Shown: positions 35,659 through 43,354 of the stretch, piece after piece
Layout of the letters: each line of letters begins with the position of its first letter
Position numbering within the stretch: position 1 is the first letter of the stretch
Source of the DNA: an uncultured Woeseiaceae bacterium
GTDB taxonomy: Bacteria; Pseudomonadota; Gammaproteobacteria; Steroidobacterales; Woeseiaceae
Direction: 5' to 3'
NCBI GenBank assembly: GCA_945787845.1
Contig: CALZJH010000011.1
Location: 62,001 to 126,000 of the forward strand
DNA length: 64,000 nt
The notes under the pieces: model-generated
What the model was told of the DNA's origin: nothing
Database searches by the model: none
What the model saw: the letters and a program-made list of their open reading frames with translations, nothing else
Made by a program: the position numbers and the translations under genes

Positions 35659-36918
35659 ATGGAATACCAGACTACTTATATAGTGCTTGCGGCAGCGTTC
35701 GGCCTGTTCATGGCCTGGGGAATCGGCGCAAACGATGTGGCCAATGCAATGGCGACGTCCGTCGGATCGAAAGCACTGACGATCAAACAGGCGATTCTTG
35801 TCGCTGCAATATTTGAATTCGCCGGGGCCGTGCTGGCCGGTGGCGAGGTCACATCGACCATTCGTAAGGGGATCGTCGATGCCGACATGCTCATGGGTAT
35901 GGACGACGGCGCCAAGATGCTGGTCTTCGGCATGCTGGCTGCGCTGCTCGCCGCCGGTACCTGGTTGCTGATTGCATCGAGGAACGGCTGGCCTGTTTCG
36001 ACGACGCACTCGATCGTTGGTGCCATTGTGGGTTTCGCGGCTGTCGGCATCGGAGTCGATGCGGTGCAGTGGGGTAAGGTTGGAACGATTGTCATGAGCT
36101 GGGTGGTTTCGCCACTTACAGCGGGCTTCATCGCTTACCTGATCTATCGCAGCGTGCAGAAGCTGATCCTTAGTCAGGACGACCCCCTCGCGAAAGCGAA
36201 GCGTTATGTACCCGTTTACATGTTCCTCGCGGCATTCACGATTACGCTCGTGACGATCCTCAAGGGATTGAAGCATGTTGGACTAAACATCAGTTTGCAG
36301 AACAGTTATTTCCTCGCTATCGGAATTGCCGCCGCTATCGCTATTCTTGGATTCTTCGTTATCGCGCGTATCAAGCCGGACCCCAAAGCTGAGAAAAGCC
36401 AGCACTTTTATACCGTCGAACGCGTCTTCGGTGTGCTGATGGTGATCACGGCTTGCGGTATGGCATTTGCACACGGTTCGAATGACGTCGCCAATGCGAT
36501 CGGTCCGCTGGCGGCTGTCGTCAGCATTGCCAAGAACGGGATCATCGGGGCCAAATCGTCGCTCGATGCGTGGGTCCTGATGCTGGGCGGTGCCGGTATC
36601 GTGGTCGGCCTGGCCACGTTCGGGCGTCACGTGATCGCGACGGTAGGCAAGAAGATTACCCAGCTTACGCCAAGCCGCGGATTTGCCGCCGAACTGGCGG
36701 CGGCCACGACGATTGTGATCGCCTCCGGAACGGGTATCCCGATTTCGACGACGCATACGCTGGTCGGCGCGGTGCTCGGTGTTGGCATGGCCCGCGGTAT
36801 CGAGGCCATCGACCTGCGCGTCGTCGCGAGAATCCTGGTCTCCTGGGTTGTTACGATTCCGGCCGGTGCGATCCTTGCGATCCTGTTCTTCCTCGTATTC
36901 AAGATGGTACTACCTTAA
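35659..36918 (+). CDS. pit: Low-affinity inorganic phosphate transporter (Pit family)
   Basis: Proton- or sodium-coupled uptake of phosphate, probably as a metal-phosphate complex. The 419-residue membrane protein has about ten helices and two copies of the family repeat: GIGANDVANAMATSVGSKAL near residue 22 and AHGSNDVANAIGPLAAV near residue 272, with PVSTTHSIVGA and PISTTHTLVGAVLG as the matching loops. It follows the DUF47 gene and precedes the gamma-glutamyltransferase gene by 10 bases. Confidence 0.93.
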   Translation: MEYQTTYIVLAAAFGLFMAWGIGANDVANAMATSVGSKALTIKQAILVAAIFEFAGAVLAGGEVTSTIRKGIVDADMLMGMDDGAKMLVFGMLAALLAAGTWLLIASRNGWPVSTTHSIVGAIVGFAAVGIGVDAVQWGKVGTIVMSWVVSPLTAGFIAYLIYRSVQKLILSQDDPLAKAKRYVPVYMFLAAFTITLVTILKGLKHVGLNISLQNSYFLAIGIAAAIAILGFFVIARIKPDPKAEKSQHFYTVERVFGVLMVITACGMAFAHGSNDVANAIGPLAAVVSIAKNGIIGAKSSLDAWVLMLGGAGIVVGLATFGRHVIATVGKKITQLTPSRGFAAELAAATTIVIASGTGIPISTTHTLVGAVLGVGMARGIEAIDLRVVARILVSWVVTIPAGAILAILFFLVFKMVLP

Positions 36919-36928
36919 GGGAGTCCCG

Positions 36929-38668
36929 ATGCGCTCACTGCTGGTCGCGATTTGCGCGACGCTTATTTCAACTCCGGTCGCGGCCCAGGCCCCCGATAGC
37001 CCCATAATCCGCTATCAGGACCGGATTCATCCGCAACTTGGCGCTGCCGGAATGGTCGCGTCACAAAATCATCTTGCCTCCGCGGTCGGCGCGGAAATAC
37101 TGGAAGCAGGCGGCAATGCCGTAGACGCAGCCGTTGCGGTGGGGTTTTCGCTTGCGGTGACCTTGCCCAGGGCCGGCAACCTCGGTGGCGGTGGCTTCAT
37201 GATTATTCACGATGCCGAGTCGGGAACTGACCTCGCCATCGACTATCGTGAGATGGCGCCGCGTGCCGCAACACGCGATATGTATCTCGACTGGAAAGGC
37301 GATGCTGATCGCAAACGCGCTACGTTTTCGCACCTGGCGTCTGGCGTTCCCGGCACCGTTGCGGGGCTCTTCAAGGCGCACTCCGAATTCGGCCGTTTGC
37401 CGTGGAAGCGCCTGTTGCAGCCGGCCATTCAGCAGGCACGTGAAGGTGTGACGATGAGTTACGACCTTGCGCAATTGCTCAGGACCCGCAAGGAGAGAAT
37501 GTGCCGCGACGAGGCGTCCTGCGGTTATTTCTACAAGCCTGGTGGCGTGCCCTATGAAGCCGGCGAAATCTTCAAACAGGAAGACCTGGCCGCGTCGCTC
37601 GAGCGGATCGCCGAGGACGGGCCTGATGGATTCTACAGGGGTAAGACAGCGCAGCTGATCGCCGCCGAGATGGCGCGGGGCGGTGGCCTTGTCGATGAGT
37701 TGTCGCTCGCGGCCTACAAGCCGGTCGTTCGCGAACCGGTACGCGGTACCTATCGGGGCTATGAAATCGTCACGATGCCGCCACCGAGTTCGGGCGGCAT
37801 TCACATTATCCAGATGCTGAACATCCTCGAGCATTTTCCGGTTGCGGAACTGGGGGCAGGCAGCGCTGACAACGTGCATCTGCTCGCAGAGGTTGCGCGT
37901 CTCGCCTACGCCGATCGGTCCGAACACCTCGGCGACCCCGACTTCTATGACGTACCGCAGGACTGGCTCGTCAGCAAGGAATATGCGAAAGAGCTGGCGG
38001 CGACGATCGACATGAAAAAGGCTCGCGATTCAGACGACGTCAAGCCGGGCGCCGTACCTCACGCCGAGAGCCCCGATACGACGCACTATTCGGTCATGGA
38101 CCCGGAGGGCAACGTCGTTGCCGTGACGACAACGCTCAATTTCTCGTTTGGCTCCCACATCTCGGTTGCCGGTGCGGGCTTCCTCCTCAACAACGAAATG
38201 GACGATTTCGTGTCCAAGCCCGGCGTACCCAATGCATTCGGCCTGCTGGGTGGGGATGCGAATGCAATCGAAGCCGGAAAGCGGCCGCTCAGTTCGATGA
38301 CACCAACGTTTGTGCTGGATGACGGCCAGGCCTGGTTTGCCACGGGCAGTCCCGGCGGCAGCCGCATCATCACAACGGTGCTGCAGATGGTCGTCAACAT
38401 GATCGATCACGATATGAACGTGGCCGAGGCAACCCTCGCGCCGCGCATGCACCACCAGTGGTACCCGGACGTTTTGCAACTGGAAGAGGGCTTTAGTCCC
38501 GATACCATCAAGCTGCTGCGCGAGCGCGGGCATGAGCTCCAGGATGTGCGTTCCACGATGGGCAGCCTGCAAAGCGTCGCGTGGAAAGACGGCATGTTCC
38601 GCGGCGCGGCCGATACGCGCCGCCCGAACGCGGCGAGTTCAGCGCCCGATAAAACCCGCGACCAGTGA
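36929..38668 (+). CDS. ggt: Gamma-glutamyltransferase
   Basis: Periplasmic N-terminal nucleophile hydrolase that cleaves gamma-glutamyl bonds of glutathione and related peptides. The 579-residue precursor has a signal peptide (MRSLLVAICATLISTPVAAQ). Autocleavage is expected before the first Thr of the DTTHYSVMDPEGN segment, giving large and small subunits; GSPGGSRIIT forms the oxyanion and substrate site. The ATG at 36929 restores the signal peptide; an open frame of 50 codons upstream overlaps pit and is spurious. Its stop overlaps the GTG of the MFS gene, so the two are coupled. Confidence 0.94.
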   Translation: MRSLLVAICATLISTPVAAQAPDSPIIRYQDRIHPQLGAAGMVASQNHLASAVGAEILEAGGNAVDAAVAVGFSLAVTLPRAGNLGGGGFMIIHDAESGTDLAIDYREMAPRAATRDMYLDWKGDADRKRATFSHLASGVPGTVAGLFKAHSEFGRLPWKRLLQPAIQQAREGVTMSYDLAQLLRTRKERMCRDEASCGYFYKPGGVPYEAGEIFKQEDLAASLERIAEDGPDGFYRGKTAQLIAAEMARGGGLVDELSLAAYKPVVREPVRGTYRGYEIVTMPPPSSGGIHIIQMLNILEHFPVAELGAGSADNVHLLAEVARLAYADRSEHLGDPDFYDVPQDWLVSKEYAKELAATIDMKKARDSDDVKPGAVPHAESPDTTHYSVMDPEGNVVAVTTTLNFSFGSHISVAGAGFLLNNEMDDFVSKPGVPNAFGLLGGDANAIEAGKRPLSSMTPTFVLDDGQAWFATGSPGGSRIITTVLQMVVNMIDHDMNVAEATLAPRMHHQWYPDVLQLEEGFSPDTIKLLRERGHELQDVRSTMGSLQSVAWKDGMFRGAADTRRPNAASSAPDKTRDQ

Positions 38669-39951
38669 CGGAGCCAAAGCCCGCCATATCCCCGTCGGCA
38701 CGCCGCTATGCGCTGGTCATCCTGGCCATCGTCTACATGTTCAATTTTGTCGATCGCCAGATCCTGGCGATTCTGCTGCCGGCCATTCGCGACGAGTTCG
38801 GCGTGTCGGACGCGTGGCTCGGCTTCCTCACGGGCACCGCGTTTGCGATGTTCTACATCGTCCTGGGAATACCGGTCGCGCGCTATGCGGACCGGCACAA
38901 TCGCCGCAACCTGATCGCGCTTGCCGTCGCCGTCTGGAGCGGCATGACGGCCTTATCCGGCATGGCAGCCAATTTCCTGCAGCTGGCGCTGGCGCGCATC
39001 GGCGTTGGCGTTGGTGAGGCCGGGTGCAGCCCGCCCGCACACTCGATGATCGCCGACCTGTATCCGCCGGAAAAACGCTCGGCCGCAATGGGCGTCTACA
39101 CGATCGGTATCTCGGCCGGCATCATGCTGGCTTACCTGCTCGGCGGTTGGGTCGCAGAAAACGTTGGCTGGCGGCAGGCACTCCTCGTCGTCGGCATCCC
39201 GGGCCTCGTGCTTGCCGTGATCGTTCGTTTCACGGTCGTCGAGCCCGAACGCGGCCATTCCGAGGGGCGCGAAGCGCTTGGCGAACAACCACCGTTTCTG
39301 ACCACGGTACGCTTCCTCTGGCGACGGCCTTCATTCATTCACATGACGGTTGCGGCCGGCCTGTCGTCGTATGTCGGATATTCCGTGATCAGCTTCCTGC
39401 CGAGCTTCCTGGTACGCAGCTACGGCATGCCTGTCGACCAGGTGGGCATCTATCTCGGACTGATTATCGGCATTATCGGCGGTGCGGGCTTTTTCCTCGG
39501 CGGCTATATTGCCGATCATCTCGGACAGTCAGGGCATCGGCGGGCGTTATCGTTTATCGGTATTACCGTCCTGCTGACTGCCATTCCGTATGCGGCGATG
39601 TTCCTCTCCGACTCCTGGCAGATCGCGCTCCTGCTGTTCCTGGTTCCGGCCGCGACGGCCAATGTGTATCTCGCGCCGGTGCTGTCGCAGGCGCAGGGCC
39701 TGGTCTCGCTGCGCATGCGGGCTATGGCCTCGGCCCTGGCGCTGCTCGTCATCAACGTGATCGGCCTGGCGTTCGGTCCGCTGTTGACCGGGGTTTTAAG
39801 TGACGTCCTCGAGGGACGATTCGCCGAAGAGTCGATGCGCTACAGCCTGCTGCTCGTGACGAGCGTGATCCTGCCGTGGGCCGGCTGGCACTACATCCGC
39901 GCCGGCCGTACGATCGATGCCGACCTGGAGCGCGCGACCCAGCACGACTGA
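38665..39951 (+). CDS. MFS transporter, spinster-like family
   Basis: A 428-residue, twelve-helix major facilitator protein. The N-terminal half has the spinster-type pattern YMFNFVDRQILAILLPAIR, FAMFYIVLGIPVARYADRHN (the family A-motif) and GVGVGEAGCSPPAHSMIADL. The substrate is unknown; overlap with ggt hints at uptake of peptide or amino acid products, or export of an amphipathic compound. It begins with GTG inside the ggt stop (GTGA). Confidence 0.88.
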   Translation: MTEPKPAISPSARRYALVILAIVYMFNFVDRQILAILLPAIRDEFGVSDAWLGFLTGTAFAMFYIVLGIPVARYADRHNRRNLIALAVAVWSGMTALSGMAANFLQLALARIGVGVGEAGCSPPAHSMIADLYPPEKRSAAMGVYTIGISAGIMLAYLLGGWVAENVGWRQALLVVGIPGLVLAVIVRFTVVEPERGHSEGREALGEQPPFLTTVRFLWRRPSFIHMTVAAGLSSYVGYSVISFLPSFLVRSYGMPVDQVGIYLGLIIGIIGGAGFFLGGYIADHLGQSGHRRALSFIGITVLLTAIPYAAMFLSDSWQIALLLFLVPAATANVYLAPVLSQAQGLVSLRMRAMASALALLVINVIGLAFGPLLTGVLSDVLEGRFAEESMRYSLLLVTSVILPWAGWHYIRAGRTIDADLERATQHD

Positions 39952-39973
39952 GCGAGCTGCGACTGGCCGGTGT

Positions 39974-40357
39974 CTACTTCGCCTCGTCGACCATGAGGAT
40001 GGTCTTGGCCTCGACCTCTCTGGCCACCTCGACCAGGTCAGGGTCCTCGGACAGCGATGACAGCATCTGTACCGGCTCTATGAGGCCGATCTTGGTCTGG
40101 CCCTTTTCCGTGAACACGGATATCCGGCAGGGCAGTGCCATATTCAGGCGCATGTCGGTGGACAGGACTTTCGCGGCCTGTCCCGGGTTACACACCTCAA
40201 ATACCCGGCACTGCTCGTCGAAATCGATGCCTTTGCTGCGCAGCGTTGTGCCCAGGTCATGGATATGCAGGACGCCGAACTCATGACGCGTGACGGCCGC
40301 TTCAAGATCGGTCGACGCTTCGTCGAAGGATTTGTTGGTCTCAACTATGTAGTACAT
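39974..40357 (-). CDS. DUF302 family protein
   Basis: A 127-residue soluble protein with the DUF302 pattern: MYYIVETNKSFDEASTDLEA at the start, FGVLHIHDLGTTLRSKGIDF, then CRVFEVCNPGQAAKVLSTD and an ALPCRISVF strand. DUF302 proteins have a TATA-binding-protein-like fold of unknown activity; the Cys residues here could bind a metal or sense redox state. No partner gene is obvious. It lies between the MFS gene and a lower-GC hypothetical gene on the same strand. Confidence 0.88.
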   Translation of the reverse strand: MYYIVETNKSFDEASTDLEAAVTRHEFGVLHIHDLGTTLRSKGIDFDEQCRVFEVCNPGQAAKVLSTDMRLNMALPCRISVFTEKGQTKIGLIEPVQMLSSLSEDPDLVEVAREVEAKTILMVDEAK

Positions 40358-40445
40358 TAGTCACCTCGAATTCTCCGGTCTACTTACGACCAGTATTCAC
40401 TCCGGGGATCGTCATGCAATAAGGATAAGGTCGTATGAGCCGCGT

Positions 40446-40937
40446 CTAGAGCACCAGTCTCCGCTTTCCTCGAATTACTAGCACCAGGCCCACGACAATC
40501 TGTACTACGTAGGAAACTCGGCGACTGATCGCATGCGCTGCCATCCTCTCGGTAATTTCTATGCGGTCGGCAAACCACAAAGATTGCGCCAGCGTGAGTG
40601 CTTCTGAACCGAACATGGAAATTATGCCGAATGCGAGAATGTATATCCCGATCAGATGCATGCCGACACCGACCAGCTCTTCCAAATTGAAGTCACTCAT
40701 CTTTGCGGGGCGTGGGGCGGCAAACGGTATGTACGAAATCCGGTCGGCATAAACCCAAAGAAAAAATGCGGCAACGAGTGGTGCCAGCGTTATCAGCGCG
40801 ATCATGAGAAAAGAACTTAGCTCGACAGATCCAATCAGCAACGGCTCCATTACGAAGCCAAGGCTGTTGAACGCCGAGATCGCCACAAGAACAGCTCCAA
40901 TTCGACAAATCACGAAGCCAACTGGATTATTAATCAT
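40446..40937 (-). CDS. Uncharacterised four-helix membrane protein
   Basis: A 163-residue protein with about four membrane segments (GFVICRIGAVLVAISAFNSL, LMIALITLAPLVAAFFLWVYA, VGMHLIGIYILAFGIISMFG, VSYVVQIVVGLVLVIRG). I do not recognise the family. The gene is only about 52 percent GC against roughly 60 or more on either side, and it stands alone between a DUF302 gene and the polyamine cluster, so it may be a late arrival. The 145 bases upstream and 88 bases downstream show no terminator or repeat. Confidence 0.65.
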   Translation of the reverse strand: MINNPVGFVICRIGAVLVAISAFNSLGFVMEPLLIGSVELSSFLMIALITLAPLVAAFFLWVYADRISYIPFAAPRPAKMSDFNLEELVGVGMHLIGIYILAFGIISMFGSEALTLAQSLWFADRIEITERMAAHAISRRVSYVVQIVVGLVLVIRGKRRLVL

Positions 40938-41082
40938 TGGAGCCTCCCTGCGGTTTCCACAACTCGAAGAACTGACCGATTTCTTTCACCTGCTAACGGC
41001 CAAAGCCAGCCACGCGTGAGCCAAGGATCAATAGTAGCAAGTTCGGCGAGTTCATCTGACAATCCAGCGATTCCTTAAGGGG

Positions 41083-42468
41083 TTAGACCGCCCGCAAGTA
41101 CCAGTCGAAGTCCTGTTGGGCGATCTTGTTGTGGTACTGCTCGGCCTCGTAGCGTCGCACCATCGCGTAGTAGCGGCAGTAGTCCTCGCCGAGATAGCCG
41201 GGCAACACCTTGCTGCGCTGGAATTTGTCGATGGCCGCTTCCCAGCGATTCGGGATCCTGAGCTTCGGCACGATCTCGGCGCCTTGCTCGACCATCTTGC
41301 CGGGATCGATGCGATTCTTGATGCCGTAATGCACGCCTGCTGCTACCGCGGCCATGACCAGGTAGGGATTGGCGTCCGCACCGGCCACTCGATGCTCGAG
41401 GCGCAGGTTCTTCTCGTCCGACTCCGGAATGCGCACTGACACGACGCGGTGGTTAACGCCCCAGTTCGGCTCCACCGGTGCAAACATGTCAGGCCGCAGG
41501 CGCCGGTAGGAGTTGGCATTGGGCGCGCAGATCAGCGTCGTCTCGGGCATGAGTTTGAGCAGGCCACCGACGGCATGACGCAGACGCGCCGAGAATGGCG
41601 GTAGCGCCATCTTCTCCTTGCCTTGAGAAAAGTAATTTTGGCCGTTCTTGTCGACGATGCTCATGTGAATGTGCAAGCCGCTGCCGGCATCTTCCTCGAA
41701 GGGCTTGGCCATGAAGCAGGCGATAAAGCCGTGCTTGCGGGCAGCAGCCTTGATGATGCGCTTGAGCATGACCGCGTGATCACAGGCGAGGACCGGCTCG
41801 TCGACGTGGTGCAGGTTGATTTCGAACTGACCTGGCGAATACTCCGAAATGGCGGCCTCGGCCGGCACCTTCTCTGCGTCGCACCAGTCGTAAACGTCGT
41901 CGAGGAAGCCTTCCACCTCGAAAAGGTCGTCCGGGTGATAGACCTGGGTCCCGGGCTGCGGCCGATTGGTGCCTGGGATCCTGGGGGCGCCAATGCGGAT
42001 GTCCTCTGTCTTGCCGTCGAGCAGGTAGAACTCGAGTTCTGTGGCCACGACGACTTCTTTGCCGCCGGCCCTTAAGGGGGCGAGGGCCTTTTCGAGGACG
42101 GTCCGCGGATCGCCGAAAAAGTGGCCGCCGTCCTCGGCATTCATCCGGAAGAAGGCCTGCGCCATGGGCTTTTGCGACCAGGGTACGGGCACGATTGAGC
42201 CCGGAATAAGACTGGCGGGCAGGTCCGGGTCACCGTCATCGGCGCCGTAGGGCACGCCGGGTACGACGTCACCGAGGCCGGTCAGCATCGTGGCGCCGGC
42301 ACAGAAGACAAACTCGCCCTTGCAGGCCTTCTCGAAATCGCCGGCGCGAATCCGTTTACCTTTGAGAATCCCGTTGAGATCGGGAATCAACAGGTCCAGT
42401 GAGTCGAACTTGCCGAATTTCTTTTCTGCGGCCCGCAATTCCGCTTGCAGGGACGGGTTCTTTGCCAT
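41083..42468 (-). CDS. Gamma-glutamylpolyamine synthetase (glutamine synthetase family), copy 1
   Basis: A 461-residue member of the glutamine synthetase fold that, in PuuA/PauA/SpuB enzymes, joins glutamate to putrescine or another polyamine. Conserved regions are SEYSPGQFEINLHHVDEPVLACD (metal ligands), a GSGLHIHMSIVDKNG stretch seen here as AGSGLHIHMS, and NPYLVMAAVAAGVHYG. The adenylylation loop of true GlnA is absent. It diverges from the IclR gene, unlike copy 2 at 46051 which is in the same direction as the pathway; the two may prefer different amines. Confidence 0.9.
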   Translation of the reverse strand: MAKNPSLQAELRAAEKKFGKFDSLDLLIPDLNGILKGKRIRAGDFEKACKGEFVFCAGATMLTGLGDVVPGVPYGADDGDPDLPASLIPGSIVPVPWSQKPMAQAFFRMNAEDGGHFFGDPRTVLEKALAPLRAGGKEVVVATELEFYLLDGKTEDIRIGAPRIPGTNRPQPGTQVYHPDDLFEVEGFLDDVYDWCDAEKVPAEAAISEYSPGQFEINLHHVDEPVLACDHAVMLKRIIKAAARKHGFIACFMAKPFEEDAGSGLHIHMSIVDKNGQNYFSQGKEKMALPPFSARLRHAVGGLLKLMPETTLICAPNANSYRRLRPDMFAPVEPNWGVNHRVVSVRIPESDEKNLRLEHRVAGADANPYLVMAAVAAGVHYGIKNRIDPGKMVEQGAEIVPKLRIPNRWEAAIDKFQRSKVLPGYLGEDYCRYYAMVRRYEAEQYHNKIAQQDFDWYLRAV

Positions 42469-42547
42469 TGTGTCGCCTCGTATCCGTAGCGCGCACCAGC
42501 ATCAGGGATTTGACGGGTGACCGCAATGTCCATTCTGTTACTATATT

Positions 42548-42574
42548 TTGAAATCTCAATTCATAATATGGAAT
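42548..42574. promoter_or_regulatory. Candidate operator in the synthetase/iclR divergent region
   Basis: Two short inverted repeats overlap the iclR start: TTGA-N4-TCAA (42548-42559) and ATTC-N8-GAAT (42559-42574). A -10-like TATATT on the plus strand (42542-42547) and TATAGT on the minus strand (42540-42545) sit beside them. The AT-rich block stands out from GC-rich surroundings. The arms are short, so this is a weak call. Confidence 0.3.
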
Positions 42575-43335
42575 CACGAATGCGGGACAGAAAGACGCCA
42601 AAAGGTGCACAGGCGGCGCTGCGCGCCGTGCGCTTACTCAAGCTGTTCACGACCGAGCGGCCGGAGATGCAGCTCGCGCAGATCAGCCAGCTTGCGGGGC
42701 TGAACAAGACCACGGCGCATCGGCTACTGCAGGCGCTCCACAGCGAATCGTTGCTCGATCGCAATGCCAGCAACGGCGCGTACCGGCTTGGCCCGGCGCT
42801 CATGGCGCTGGGCGTGCAGGCCCTGTCGAGCGATAACCTCCGGCTCAAAGCGCGCCCACTTCTGAAACGCCTGGCTGAGGAAACCGGCGAGACCGCAACC
42901 CTCGAAGTGCCGATGGACGACACCATGCTGATCCTGGATGAAGTGACAGGCGGTCATTTCCTGGCCGCCGGCGGCAACGTCGGGACCCGCTGGCCGATGC
43001 ATGCAACATCGACCGGGAAGGCGTTCATCGCGTTCGACGAGTTCGGCCTCGAGCGCCTTGGCGACAGGCTGACGCCGCTGACGGCACACACGATCGTCGA
43101 GCATGACGCCCTCCAGGATCAGTTCGGCGAGATTCGGCGGCGTGGCTTTGCCGAAACCGTCGATGAGCTCGAGGACGGGTTTTCGGGCGTCGGGGCCGTG
43201 GTACGCGGCAGCACGGGCGAAATCCTCGGCGCCCTGTCGATTTGCGGCCCTACTCAGCGCATGTCCGAAAGCCGGCGTTCCAGCCTGGGCGCGACCCTCT
43301 GCGCGGCGGCCGGCCATCTCCAGCCGCGCTACTGA
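42568..43335 (+). CDS. IclR-family transcriptional regulator
   Basis: A 255-residue regulator with an N-terminal winged helix-turn-helix (about 12-70: ALRAVRLLKLFTTERPEMQL, QLAGLNKTTAHRLLQALHS) and a C-terminal effector domain (MHATSTGKAFIAF, GFSGVGAVVRGSTGEILGALSI). It lies between two polyamine genes, so a polyamine or gamma-glutamyl amine is the likely effector (inference). I place the start at ATG 42568; the ATG at 42580 or the upstream frame from 42517 are alternatives. The probable operator overlaps its own start, suggesting autorepression. Confidence 0.88.
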   Translation: MESRMRDRKTPKGAQAALRAVRLLKLFTTERPEMQLAQISQLAGLNKTTAHRLLQALHSESLLDRNASNGAYRLGPALMALGVQALSSDNLRLKARPLLKRLAEETGETATLEVPMDDTMLILDEVTGGHFLAAGGNVGTRWPMHATSTGKAFIAFDEFGLERLGDRLTPLTAHTIVEHDALQDQFGEIRRRGFAETVDELEDGFSGVGAVVRGSTGEILGALSICGPTQRMSESRRSSLGATLCAAAGHLQPRY

Positions 43336-43354
43336 GGTGCCTTGAAGTGCCCGC

